Origin: Erythrobacter sp. SDW2
Lineage (GTDB): Bacteria > Pseudomonadota > Alphaproteobacteria > Sphingomonadales > Sphingomonadaceae
Direction: 5' to 3'
Length of the DNA stretch: 64,000 nt
NCBI RefSeq assembly: GCF_021431965.1
Contig: NZ_CP090370.1
Location: 1,674,001 to 1,738,000 of the forward strand
Positions 48,192 to 57,056 of the stretch are shown piece by piece (the first letter of the stretch is position 1; the number at the start of each line of letters is the position of its first letter). The notes below the pieces were generated by a model. It was not told where the DNA came from. It saw only the letters and a list, made by a program, of their open reading frames with translations, and did not search any database. The translations under genes and the position numbers were made by a program.

Positions 48192-49789
48192 CGGACCAGC
48201 CGCACGCCGCCCTTCTGGGAGCCGATTGCGAAGGGGTTCGCTTCGGACGATTCACAGAAGATGTTGGCGTTGAAGTTGCCGTTCAGGGTGATAGTCCCCG
48301 AGGCGATCTGGAGACAGGAGCCGGTCAGGTTCGAGTTGCCGTTGAACCAGACATTGCGGCCGGGCATGTAGAACACGCCGTTCAACACCAGCGATGCTCG
48401 ACCGTTCATCTTGAACTGGTCCTCACTTTCCGGGTCGTAAAGCAGCATCCCGGCCAGCTTGGCAGCGCTGGCTGCGCTCAGCCCATAGGTGTTTTCGAGC
48501 GTATCGCTGGAAATTCCGGTGAAATTGAGGTTGGAATTGTCGTTGATGTGGATCTTGTCGCCACTTTCCAGCACGAACATCACATCGTCGCCGGTGACGG
48601 AAACATTGTCGCCGAAGTCGAGCGTGCCTTCGACCACATAGACCCCGGGCTGGAACTCGGTGTTGCAGGCGATCTCGATATTCGCGTAGGTTCCAGGCAA
48701 AGGCCTTGCCACACCGTCGTTGGCAGGCGTGGAGACCGTCCGGATATTGGAATAGGTTGTCGTGGTCCCGACCTGCAACCATTCCCAGATCGAGCTGGTA
48801 CCCGAGCCTTCCCCGGTGGCGACAAGGTCGTTCTTGTTGAAGGTCGCAGGGCTGTAGACCGTGCTGCTGCCAGCCGTGGTTCCGTTCGGCACAGTCTCGT
48901 TACTGGTCACCGGCGCCGTGGTGTAGTCGGTGTGCCGGCCGATATATGTCGCCGGCTGGATAGTCGCGCTCGACTTGTTGCGCCCCCTGTAATACTCGTA
49001 GTTGTAGGAGTTGGAGGTCGTGACGTCCGCGGTCGTGGTTGTCGTTGCAGGGGTGGCTGCCGGGCAGGAGTATGTCCGCGGCGTCGCATCGTCCGGTGGT
49101 TCCAGCCCTTCGAACGGGTTGGTGAGCGAGCCGACGTCCGCGAAGATGCTGCCGTTGGATGAAAAGCCGGAATCGACGCCCCCGTTCGATATGAGCTGGT
49201 TCGCCCAGATCGAAGGGTTGCCGTTCTTGACCATGGCGGTGTCGCTGTCGGACAGGGAGCCGAAGCCGCATGGCGCACTGCCCGAAACGCTGCCCCCGAG
49301 GATGAACGCGCTGTCCGCATCCGGATCGAGCGCGAGCATGCAGGTGGTGAATTCCTGCGCAGCCACCGTTGTCGCCTGCGCGCTTACCGCGATAGTCACG
49401 GCGTTGTCGGTCAAATAGCCAGAGAAGGGCAGCCGCTTCGATGCCGTGACAGACACAAGCACGCTGTTGTCGGCTACGCCGTTGTAGTCGGCCAGACCGA
49501 TTACCGGAGTAGCGCTGAAATCTTCGGCGATACCGACGTTGGCGTTGAATTCCTGCTGCGCACGGACGTCATAGTCGTCAATCGAATCATTGTCCGCACG
49601 CGCCCAGGCTCCCGCAATAGCGGCTTGGTCGACGGCATACTGCAGTTCGCGCTTCCACAAATACCACTGCGCCGTATCGACTGCGAGCCCGGTGCCGCCG
49701 ATCAGCGCAGGCATGCCAAGCCCGACCAGCATGGCGGCATTGCCGCTCTGCGCGCGACCCAGACGCTTGAAAAATGCACCTATACCCAT
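48188..49789 (-). CDS. TadG-like protein with a repeat-rich C-terminus
   Basis: A 533-residue protein with the TadG N-terminal segment (QSGNAAMLVGLGMPALIGGTG) and a DTAQWYLWKRELQYAVDQA stretch typical of Flp pilus assembly TadG. There is no vWA MIDAS. Instead there is a Ser/Thr/Asn-rich middle, and the last 180 residues have short beta-strand repeats (VYVVEGTLDFGDNVSVTGDD, LNFTGISS, LNGVFYMPG, TLNGNFNAN) suggesting a beta-helix. First gene of the first triad; a TTAACCGT motif lies about 77-84 bases upstream. Confidence 0.82.
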   Translation of the reverse strand: MGIGAFFKRLGRAQSGNAAMLVGLGMPALIGGTGLAVDTAQWYLWKRELQYAVDQAAIAGAWARADNDSIDDYDVRAQQEFNANVGIAEDFSATPVIGLADYNGVADNSVLVSVTASKRLPFSGYLTDNAVTIAVSAQATTVAAQEFTTCMLALDPDADSAFILGGSVSGSAPCGFGSLSDSDTAMVKNGNPSIWANQLISNGGVDSGFSSNGSIFADVGSLTNPFEGLEPPDDATPRTYSCPAATPATTTTTADVTTSNSYNYEYYRGRNKSSATIQPATYIGRHTDYTTAPVTSNETVPNGTTAGSSTVYSPATFNKNDLVATGEGSGTSSIWEWLQVGTTTTYSNIRTVSTPANDGVARPLPGTYANIEIACNTEFQPGVYVVEGTLDFGDNVSVTGDDVMFVLESGDKIHINDNSNLNFTGISSDTLENTYGLSAASAAKLAGMLLYDPESEDQFKMNGRASLVLNGVFYMPGRNVWFNGNSNLTGSCLQIASGTITLNGNFNANIFCESSEANPFAIGSQKGGVRLVR

Positions 49790-49865
49790 CGAAGGAAACC
49801 TTCCCCGAAAACACTACGAGACAGCGTGCCTCTACAGGGTCTAGGTAATCGAGTTGCGTAAGCAG

Positions 49866-49884
49866 ACGGTTAAGATCGACTTTA
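49866..49884 (-). promoter_or_regulatory. CtrA-like site TAAA-N7-TTAACCGT upstream of the first tad triad
   Basis: On the triad's coding strand the sequence is TAAA-gtcgatc-TTAACCGT, one mismatch from the CtrA consensus TTAA-N7-TTAAC. It lies about 77-95 bases before the start at 49789 and close to the divergent plus-strand gene at 49926. Inferred only from motif and position. Confidence 0.45.
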
Positions 49885-49925
49885 CATTGTTGACTTTGTG
49901 CAGCTGCAGGCTGGATGGCGACATC

Positions 49926-50573
49926 ATGGACAGCTTCGCACTCGACCAGTTGCCACCGGTTCAAAGGCTCGCGCTGGCTTACGCGCCAGGGCCTGCGAAG
50001 GCTGCCACCGGTGCAGTTTTTGCTCTTGACACGCGACTGTCGCAGATTGGGCGCCAGTCTGCCGAGCCATTGATAACGCAGATGAAACTCGCCTGGTGGC
50101 GCGATCAGTTTGCCAACCCTGCGAGCGCTTGGGCAAAAGGAGAACCTTTGCTGGCGGTGCTTGCGGAAGGGCGGGTTTCACCCGATGCCTTGGCTGAACT
50201 GGTCAATGGCTGGGAGGCGGTGCTGATCGGGGAGGAACTCAATCTGCAGGCAGTAAAATCTCTTGCGGAAGGGCGCGTAGCCGCGTGGTGCGGACTGGGT
50301 CATCGGCTTGGCTGCGATGGAGCGGAAGACGCGATTGCCCTCGCCGCGCGACGCTGGACCTATGCCGAGGTGGCAGGCCAGATTCCTCCGGGGGATTTGC
50401 AGGATTCTCTCCGGAGATTCCCTGATGCTACACCGGTGCGATTGCCGAAGACCCTGCGCCCGCTTGTGGTGCTCGACGGCCTGGGCCTGAGAGCGCTGCG
50501 GCAGCGCGCCCCTCTGCTTGACGGTCCTGCGGCCTTGGTGGCGGCAATGCGGCTTGGCATTTTCGGCCGTTAG
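49926..50573 (+). CDS. Short squalene/phytoene-synthase-like protein
   Basis: A 215-residue protein whose N-terminal half (LPPVQRLALAYAP, FALDTRLSQIGRQSAEP, QMKLAWWRDQF) follows the trans-isoprenyl diphosphate synthase head-to-head family. It is shorter than active enzymes (about 280 aa), and I do not see the two DxxxD motifs that bind Mg-diphosphate, so it may be a non-catalytic paralogue, like mitochondrial NDUFAF6. ATG at 49926 is preferred over an upstream start at 49854. Confidence 0.7.
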   Translation: MDSFALDQLPPVQRLALAYAPGPAKAATGAVFALDTRLSQIGRQSAEPLITQMKLAWWRDQFANPASAWAKGEPLLAVLAEGRVSPDALAELVNGWEAVLIGEELNLQAVKSLAEGRVAAWCGLGHRLGCDGAEDAIALAARRWTYAEVAGQIPPGDLQDSLRRFPDATPVRLPKTLRPLVVLDGLGLRALRQRAPLLDGPAALVAAMRLGIFGR

Positions 50574-50620
50574 GATAAGGTTCTCGCGGGGACAGCGTTC
50601 TTGCGTGGAGAACGCTTCAG

Positions 50621-51079
50621 ATGAATCGCCTGGTGCTAGGGGCCGTCGCTGCATTGCTGCTGGCCGGAATCGGCCTGTTCTGGTGGCAGGGGAGGGCCGA
50701 GGTCGAGCAAGGTGCGCCGCCGCCCATGCCGATGCCCGTCGAAACACCGGACGAATTGCCCGAGGCCGATGTCAGCGGCTTGACAGGACCGGCCCCACCC
50801 GAAGCGACCGAACTCACCCGCGAGCAGCGCCGCTTCTTCCGTTATGACCGCAACCGCGATCTCAAGATCACCCGCCGCGAAATGCTTTCGACCCGGACCG
50901 ATGCCTTCCGCAAGCTCGACACGGACGGCAACAACCTGCTCACCTTCGAGGAATGGGCCGTGACCACGGTTGAAAAGTTCGAGCAGGCTGATGCCAATGA
51001 CAACCAGGAGCTGACCCAGGCCGAGTTTGCCACGACCGCCCCCAAGCCGGTCAAGAAGAAGCCGACGTGCAGTTGTTAG
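50621..51079 (+). CDS. EF-hand calcium-binding protein, membrane-anchored
   Basis: A 152-residue protein with an N-terminal membrane segment (about 4-23) and a Pro-rich stalk. It then has three EF-hand-type loops: 76-87 DRNRDLKITRRE, 100-111 DTDGNNLLTFEE and 124-135 DANDNQELTQAE. The second is the most canonical. The chain ends KKKPTCSC. Binding of calcium is inferred from the loops; the role is unknown. Convergent with trmFO. Confidence 0.83.
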   Translation: MNRLVLGAVAALLLAGIGLFWWQGRAEVEQGAPPPMPMPVETPDELPEADVSGLTGPAPPEATELTREQRRFFRYDRNRDLKITRREMLSTRTDAFRKLDTDGNNLLTFEEWAVTTVEKFEQADANDNQELTQAEFATTAPKPVKKKPTCSC

Positions 51080-51080
51080 G

Positions 51081-52445
51081 TCAGGCCGGTACCCGCAGAC
51101 TTGCGATCCATCTGGCGTGGTCAGCCTTGGCGCGACCGGTGTAAGCCTCCTTGCGCAGCTTCTTGCCGACATCGTGCAGCGGCGGGAACAGGCCGAAGTT
51201 GATGTTCATCGGCTGGTAGGTCTCGGCCTCGGCATCACCGGTGATATGCGCGAGCAGCGCGCCCATGGCTGTGGTGCGGGGCGGACCTTGCCAGGGCTGA
51301 CCCGCCAGCTCGGCCGCGGCCATCATCCCCGCCAGCAGGCCGACGGCAGAGCTTTCGACATAGCCTTCGCACCCCGTCACTTGCCCGGCAAAGCGGATGT
51401 GCCCCGCACCTTTCAGCCGGAGCTGTCGGTCGAGCACCATCGGCGAATTGAGGAAAGTGTTGCGGTGCAGCCCGCCGAGCCGCGCAAACTCGGCGTTCTC
51501 GAGGCCTGGAATGGTCCGGAACAGTTCGACCTGCGCGCCATACTTGAGCTTGGTCTGGAAGCCGACCATGTTCCACAGCGTGCCCAGCTTGTTGTCCTGC
51601 CGCAGCTGCACCACGGCATAGGGCCAGCGGCCTTGCGGAAACTCGGGCGTGGTGTCGCGCGGGTTGTCGAGTCCGACGGGCTTCATCGGCCCAAAGCGCA
51701 GTGTATCGACCCCGCGCTCGGCCATCACTTCGATCGGCATACAGCCGTCGAAATAGGGGGTGTCTTTCTCCCACTCGCGGAATTCGGTCTTCTCCCCGTC
51801 GAGCAGGCCCCGGTGGAAGGCGAGATACTGCTCCTTCGTCATCGGGCAGTTGATGTAATCGCCTTCTTCGTTCGACGCCTCGTTGCGCTTGTTCCAGCGG
51901 CTCTGGATCCAGCACACATCCATATCGATACTGTCGCGGTGGACGATCGGCGCAATGGCATCGAAGAAGGCGAGCCGTTCCTGCCCGGTAGCCCTGACGA
52001 TGCTCTCCGCCAGGGCCTGCGCCGTCAGCGGGCCGGTGGCGACGATGGTGAGACCGGCTTCGGGCAGCACATCGATCCGTTCGCGCACCACGGTGACCTT
52101 GGGGTGCTCCATCAGCGTGCGCTGCACTTCGGCGGAGAAAGCATCACGGTCGACCGCCATGGCACTGCCGGCCGGCACCCGCGCCATTTCGCCCGCGCGC
52201 ATGATCAGGCTGTCGAGTGCGCGCATTTCGTAGTGCAGCAGTCCGACGGCGTTCTTGTCGCTGTCGTCCGAGCGGAAGCTGTTGGAGCAGACCAGTTCGG
52301 CCAGACCATCGGTCTGGTGCGCCGGGGTCATGTCGCCCGAACCGCGCATTTCTGACAGCCGCACGGAAAACCCGCGCTGCGCCAACTGCCAGGCCGCTTC
52401 GCTCCCGGCGAGCCCGCCGCCGATTATGTGGACATCATGGGTCAT
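51081..52445 (-). CDS. trmFO: Methylenetetrahydrofolate--tRNA-(uracil-5-)-methyltransferase TrmFO
   Basis: FAD-dependent enzyme that makes m5U54 in tRNA using methylenetetrahydrofolate (454 aa). The N-terminal dinucleotide-binding motif is [11 protein letters not shown], and [10 protein letters not shown], the tandem [13 protein letters not shown] and GLLAGMMAA segments are characteristic. FPPLH near the end is also conserved. It stands alone and is divergent from the YhhN gene. Confidence 0.97.
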   Translation of the reverse strand: MTHDVHIIGGGLAGSEAAWQLAQRGFSVRLSEMRGSGDMTPAHQTDGLAELVCSNSFRSDDSDKNAVGLLHYEMRALDSLIMRAGEMARVPAGSAMAVDRDAFSAEVQRTLMEHPKVTVVRERIDVLPEAGLTIVATGPLTAQALAESIVRATGQERLAFFDAIAPIVHRDSIDMDVCWIQSRWNKRNEASNEEGDYINCPMTKEQYLAFHRGLLDGEKTEFREWEKDTPYFDGCMPIEVMAERGVDTLRFGPMKPVGLDNPRDTTPEFPQGRWPYAVVQLRQDNKLGTLWNMVGFQTKLKYGAQVELFRTIPGLENAEFARLGGLHRNTFLNSPMVLDRQLRLKGAGHIRFAGQVTGCEGYVESSAVGLLAGMMAAAELAGQPWQGPPRTTAMGALLAHITGDAEAETYQPMNINFGLFPPLHDVGKKLRKEAYTGRAKADHARWIASLRVPA

Positions 52446-52513
52446 TGCCGGGGCAGTTAGGCTTGCGCGGCAGGGGCATCAAGTCCTAGCGGAGCGCAGG
52501 AGGGGAACTTGCC

Positions 52514-53176
52514 ATGTCACATCACGCCCTGATCGAGGAACGGCCCTGGCTGCTGGCGAGCATAGTCGCCGCGGTGGCGTTCTATCTGTTGCGTGACAAT
52601 GCCGTCGGCGGAATCCAGTTGATGGCGCTCAAAGGCGCAGGCGTGGCCTTGCTTGCGGTCTATGCCTTCCGTCGGGGTGTCGGGACAAACGGGCTGTTGC
52701 TGACGACCTATCTCGCATTCGGCGCGCTGGGCGACGTGCTGATCGAGATTTCGATCACCTATGGCGGCGCAGCCTTCTTTGCCGGACATATGGCGGCCAT
52801 TGCGCTGTTCCTGCGCAATAGGCGCGAGGCTCCGACCGGCAGCCAGCGCGCCGCGGGGGCAGCTTTGGTGCTGCTCACCCCGGTTCTGTGCTGGCTGCTG
52901 TCGGGCAGCTACGAGGTAGGTCTCTATGGCCTTGCCTTGGGCGGGATGGCAGCAGGGGCCTGGATGAGTCGTTTCCCACGTTATCGCGTCGGCATCGGGG
53001 CGGTATTGTTCGTGATCTCCGACCTCCTCATCTTCAGCGAGATGGGCAGCATCAACCTCGCACCCTTGCCACACTACCTGATCTGGCCGCTCTACTATGT
53101 CGGACAGTTGCTGATTGCCGTGGGCGTGGTCCAGACCCTGCTGGCAGACCGACTGGCCACCGCCTGGCAGCGCTAG
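52514..53176 (+). CDS. Lysoplasmalogenase-like YhhN family membrane protein
   Basis: A 220-residue integral membrane protein with about eight helices. The family signature is present as FGALGDVLIE and FVISDLLIFSEM, with conserved Asp residues thought to be catalytic in the eukaryotic TMEM86 enzymes that cleave lysoplasmalogens. The bacterial substrate is uncertain. Start ATG at 52514 follows GGAGGGGAAC, a good ribosome binding site. Convergent with the TauD-type gene. Confidence 0.88.
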   Translation: MSHHALIEERPWLLASIVAAVAFYLLRDNAVGGIQLMALKGAGVALLAVYAFRRGVGTNGLLLTTYLAFGALGDVLIEISITYGGAAFFAGHMAAIALFLRNRREAPTGSQRAAGAALVLLTPVLCWLLSGSYEVGLYGLALGGMAAGAWMSRFPRYRVGIGAVLFVISDLLIFSEMGSINLAPLPHYLIWPLYYVGQLLIAVGVVQTLLADRLATAWQR

Positions 53177-53185
53177 GGGCGAATT

Positions 53186-53932
53186 TCAGCCCGGCGCAGC
53201 GACCGTCGTGCGGTGCAGTTCGCGGCGGTGGCCTTCGTAGCCGCCGGTCGCCTTGTGCAGGACCGCGCGATTGTCCCACAGCAGCACCATGCCCTCGATG
53301 CCGACAATATAGCCCATGGTCGAGAACAGCGCTTCCTCGCCCGTTTCGGGATGCAGGTTGACGAGTGGGTGGGCGAAGTGTTCCCGCGCGCTGTCATCGG
53401 GGCGGATTGCCATCGAGCGGCCAAGTGCCTGGTCCTTCTCGCCATAGGTCCCGTCGGGGGCATAGGCGAGCGCGGCGCTGTGGATCGCGGTGAGCGAGCG
53501 CAGATAGGCCTTCCGCTGCTCCGGCAGGGCGGCGAAGGCGGCGACCTGGTCGGCGAACAGCGTGTCGCCGCCGGTAGGCGGGACCTCGATCGCCATCAGG
53601 CAGGTTCCGGCCGGCGGCCTGGGCAGGAAGCTCCAGTCGCTGTGCCAGCTTTCGGCGAAGATCGGCGCCTTTTCGTCGGGTTCGCGCAGGATCGCCGCGA
53701 TATTCTTACGGCCGGGGATCGGCTCGAAGAACGGGTCGAAGCCGAACCCGCCCATGGCGAGGGTGAAGCGTTCGAGCGCGTCATCGTTCATCGCCTGATC
53801 GGCGAAGGCGAGCACGCGGTGCCTCAGCCATTCGGCCCGGATCGCCGCCACCAGCGCGTCGTCGAGCGGGCCGGACAGGTCGATGCCCCGGATGGTGGCA
53901 CCGCAGGCTTGTCCGCTTGGCTCGACGATCAT
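53186..53932 (-). CDS. TauD/TfdA-family Fe(II)/2-oxoglutarate dioxygenase
   Basis: A 248-residue oxygenase with the iron-binding HxD (His97, Asp99 in SWHSDWSF) and a distal His226 in DNRAVLHKATGGYEG, followed by Arg for 2-oxoglutarate (HRRELHRTTV). It is close to taurine or 2,4-D dioxygenases in layout but the substrate is unknown. It lies three bases downstream of gyrA on the same strand. Confidence 0.9.
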   Translation of the reverse strand: MIVEPSGQACGATIRGIDLSGPLDDALVAAIRAEWLRHRVLAFADQAMNDDALERFTLAMGGFGFDPFFEPIPGRKNIAAILREPDEKAPIFAESWHSDWSFLPRPPAGTCLMAIEVPPTGGDTLFADQVAAFAALPEQRKAYLRSLTAIHSAALAYAPDGTYGEKDQALGRSMAIRPDDSAREHFAHPLVNLHPETGEEALFSTMGYIVGIEGMVLLWDNRAVLHKATGGYEGHRRELHRTTVAAPG

Positions 53933-53935
53933 GCG

Positions 53936-56764
53936 CTATTCCTCCTGTTCGGCCCCGATGTCGTCGTCCGATTGCGGCGGAGTGTAGGGCACGGTTTCCT
54001 GCGCCGCACGGTCGGACAGTTCATCCGCCACCGCCTCTTCGGCTTCGTTCTCCGGCTCCTCGCTCTCGTCGATCAGAGCTGCGCCGACAACGTGCTCGTC
54101 ATCGGCGACGTTGAAGATGCGCACCCCGGCCGAGCCGCGTCCGATAATGCGGAATCCGCCCGGGTCTTCCCCGGTTAGCCTATGCCGCAAGTCGATCGGC
54201 AGGCGGATCAGTTTGGCCTGGTCGGTCACCAGCATCAGCTGCGAACCGTGGCGGACCGGGAAGCTGGCGACAACCGGGCCGTTGCGCTCCGGGTTGCTTT
54301 CAGGCGTGCCGATATTGGTCAGCCCCTGGCCGCCGCGACCGATGGTACGGTATTCATAAGCGGAGCTGATCTTGCCATAGCCATTGGCGGTGATGGTGAG
54401 GATGAATTCCTCTGCCTCGGCCAATTCGGTGACCTTGGCTGCATCCAGCGAAGGCTCTGCGTCGTTCTCCTTCCACGGCGCGGCGCGCAGATAGGCGTCG
54501 CGTACGTCGGTGTCGCGCTCACCCGGATTGAGGACCGCCAGCGAGACGACCTTCTGCCCTTCCTTGAGCGTCATCCCGCGCACCCCGATGCCGGTCCTGC
54601 TCTTGGTTTCACGCGCATCGGTGGCGGAGAAGCGGATCGCCTTGCCGCCGTCCGAGGCGAGGAAGATTTCCTGCTCCTCGGTCAGCAATTCGACACCGAT
54701 CAGCCGGTCACCCGAACCCTCGACAAAGCCCATCGCGTATTTGCCGGCCGTCGGCACATTGGCGAAGGCATCCATCGAGTTGCGACGTACCATGCCCTGC
54801 TCGGTCGCGAAGACGATGTTGAGCTTGCCCCACTCGTTCTCGTCTTCGGGCAGGGGCAGCACGTTGGTGACGCGTTCGTCCTCGCCCAGCGGCAGCAGGT
54901 TGACCATCGGGCGGCCTTTGGTCTGCGGCCCGCCTTCGGGCAGCTTCCACACCTTGAGGCGGTAGACCCGGCCGAGATTGGTGAAGAACAGCACCGGGTT
55001 GTGGGTGCTGGTGACGAACAGTTCGACGACCGCATCCTCGTCCTTGGTCGCCATGCCGCTGCGGCCCTTGCCGCCGCGGGCCTGCGCGCGGAAGGTCGCG
55101 AGCGGGGTACGCTTGATATAGCCGCCGTGGGTGACGGTGACGACCATCTCCTCGCGCTCGATCAGGTCCTCGTCCTCGATCCCGTCCCAGGCAGGAGCGA
55201 TCTCGGAGACGCGCGGCGTGGCATAGCTGGCGCGGATCTCCGTCAGCTCGTCGCGCATCACGCCATAAAGCTTCACGCGATCGGCGAGGATCGAGAGATA
55301 TTCCTCGATCGCCAGGCTCAGTTCCTTAAGCTCGTCGCCGATCTCGTCGCGGCCCAGCGCCGTGAGGCGGTGCAGGCGCAGGTCGAGGATCGCCTTCACC
55401 TGACGCTCGCTGAGGCGATAGGTGCCGCCGGTCTGGTCGGCGGTCGGCTCGATCGCTTCGACCAGCTTGATATACTGGGCGATGTCGCCGATCGGCCATT
55501 CCTTGGTCAGGAGCTTCTCGCGCGCCTGTGCCGGGTTCGACGAGCCGCGGATCATCGCCACGACTTCGTCCAGGTTGGAGACCGCGACCACCAGCCCGAG
55601 CAAGATGTGCGCCCGGTCACGCGCCTTGGCGAGCTCGAACTTGGTGCGGCGGGTGATGACCTCTTCGCGGAAGGCGATGAAAGCCTGCACGATGTCGCGC
55701 AGGGTCAGAACTTCCGGGCGGCCGCCCTTGATCGCCAGCATATTGGCGGGGAAGCTGGCCTGGGCCGGGGTGTAGCGCCAGATCTGGTTGAGCACGACCT
55801 CGGGCGAGGCATCGCGCTTGAGGTCCACGACCACGCGCACGCCTTCGCGGCTCGATTCGTCGCGGATGTCGGAAATGCCCTCGATCCGCTTGTCCTTGGC
55901 CGCCTCGGCGATCTTCTCGACCAGGCCGTTCTTGCCGACCTGATACGGAATGCTGGTCAGCACGATCGAGGTGCGATCGTTGCGCCCGGTCTCGATCTCG
56001 TGCCGCGCCCGCATCAGGATCGACCCGCGCCCGGTGGTATAGGCGGCGCGCGCGCCCGACTGGCCGAGGATCAGCGGCGCGGTCGGGAAATCCGGACCGG
56101 GAATGAACTGCATCAACTCTTCGCTGGTGATGCCGGGATTGTCGATGAAGGCGAGGCAGCCGTCGAGCACTTCGCCCAGATTGTGCGGCGGAATGTTGGT
56201 CGCCATCCCGACCGCGATCCCGCCGGCGCCGTTGACCAGCAGGTTGGGGAAGCGGGCAGGAAGGACGGTCGGCTCCTTGCGCGAACCGTCGTAGTTGTCG
56301 GTGAAATCGACTGTATCCTTGTCGAGATCGTCGAGCAGCGAATTCGCGACCCGGGCAAGCCGCGCTTCGGTGTAGCGCATCGAGGCCGGCGGATCGGGGT
56401 CCATCGAACCGAAATTGCCCTGGCCGTCGATCAAGGGCACCCGCAGCGACCAGTCCTGCGTCATGCGGGCCAGCGCGTCGTAGATCGCGCTGTCGCCATG
56501 CGGGTGGTAATTGCCCATGACGTCGCCGACGATCTTGGCGCTCTTGCGATAGGGCCGCCCGGCGACGAAACCGCCTTCCTGGCTGGCAAAGAGAATGCGC
56601 CGGTGGACCGGCTTCAAACCATCGCGCACATCGGGCAGCGCGCGACTCACGATCACGCTCATCGCGTAATCGAGGTAGCTCGTCTTCATTTCATCGACGA
56701 TGTCGATGCGTTCGTACTCACCCATGGGCGAGGGCGGGGAAAGGGTTTCTGTTTCGTCGCTCAA
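53936..56764 (-). CDS. gyrA: DNA gyrase subunit A
   Basis: Introduces negative supercoils together with GyrB (942 aa). The active Tyr131 is in MRYTEARLARVA. The quinolone-determining region reads YHPHGDSAIYDALARM with Ser92 and Asp96, the residues of quinolone-susceptible enzymes. The C-terminal pinwheel domain has the GyrA box QARGGKG. A long acidic tail follows. gyrB is not in the window. Confidence 0.98.
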   Translation of the reverse strand: MSDETETLSPPSPMGEYERIDIVDEMKTSYLDYAMSVIVSRALPDVRDGLKPVHRRILFASQEGGFVAGRPYRKSAKIVGDVMGNYHPHGDSAIYDALARMTQDWSLRVPLIDGQGNFGSMDPDPPASMRYTEARLARVANSLLDDLDKDTVDFTDNYDGSRKEPTVLPARFPNLLVNGAGGIAVGMATNIPPHNLGEVLDGCLAFIDNPGITSEELMQFIPGPDFPTAPLILGQSGARAAYTTGRGSILMRARHEIETGRNDRTSIVLTSIPYQVGKNGLVEKIAEAAKDKRIEGISDIRDESSREGVRVVVDLKRDASPEVVLNQIWRYTPAQASFPANMLAIKGGRPEVLTLRDIVQAFIAFREEVITRRTKFELAKARDRAHILLGLVVAVSNLDEVVAMIRGSSNPAQAREKLLTKEWPIGDIAQYIKLVEAIEPTADQTGGTYRLSERQVKAILDLRLHRLTALGRDEIGDELKELSLAIEEYLSILADRVKLYGVMRDELTEIRASYATPRVSEIAPAWDGIEDEDLIEREEMVVTVTHGGYIKRTPLATFRAQARGGKGRSGMATKDEDAVVELFVTSTHNPVLFFTNLGRVYRLKVWKLPEGGPQTKGRPMVNLLPLGEDERVTNVLPLPEDENEWGKLNIVFATEQGMVRRNSMDAFANVPTAGKYAMGFVEGSGDRLIGVELLTEEQEIFLASDGGKAIRFSATDARETKSRTGIGVRGMTLKEGQKVVSLAVLNPGERDTDVRDAYLRAAPWKENDAEPSLDAAKVTELAEAEEFILTITANGYGKISSAYEYRTIGRGGQGLTNIGTPESNPERNGPVVASFPVRHGSQLMLVTDQAKLIRLPIDLRHRLTGEDPGGFRIIGRGSAGVRIFNVADDEHVVGAALIDESEEPENEAEEAVADELSDRAAQETVPYTPPQSDDDIGAEQEE

Positions 56765-56920
56765 GGTAATGCCATTCCGCTAATGACTGCGGCCAAATTC
56801 ACGTGGTGAGAGGGTAGGGGATGCAGCCGGAAAGGGCCACTCGCACAGGCCCCAGATGGGGTGATGTTGCGTTGTTTTCCACATTTACCTAGAGGCAAGC
56901 TCAATGAAGGCTGCACGCAT

Positions 56921-56970
56921 CATTCAATCGCCATTCAGCGCCAGCCGGCTAGTTGAGATGGCATTCAGCG
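56921..56970 (+). promoter_or_regulatory. CATTCA(GCG) direct repeats upstream of the secreted repeat protein
   Basis: CATTCA at 56921-56926, CATTCAGCG at 56932-56940 and CATTCAGCG at 56962-56970. The first two start 11 bases apart, one helical turn, and the third is 30 bases on, near three turns. This spacing is typical of OmpR-type response-regulator sites. They lie 87-136 bases before the start at 57057. No regulator is in view. Confidence 0.5.
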
Positions 56971-57056
56971 GTACACCGTGTCAGAGGGCACGCACTGTCG
57001 AGGGCAGCCGCTGCCAGCAGACATTTTCGAACCGATAACAAACGGGAGTAGCGCTC

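Noticed and set aside
54182-56809. An 875-residue open frame opposite gyrA
   Set aside because: It is a shadow of gyrA in GC-rich DNA; the gyrA protein is complete and conserved, and the shadow has no recognisable domain.
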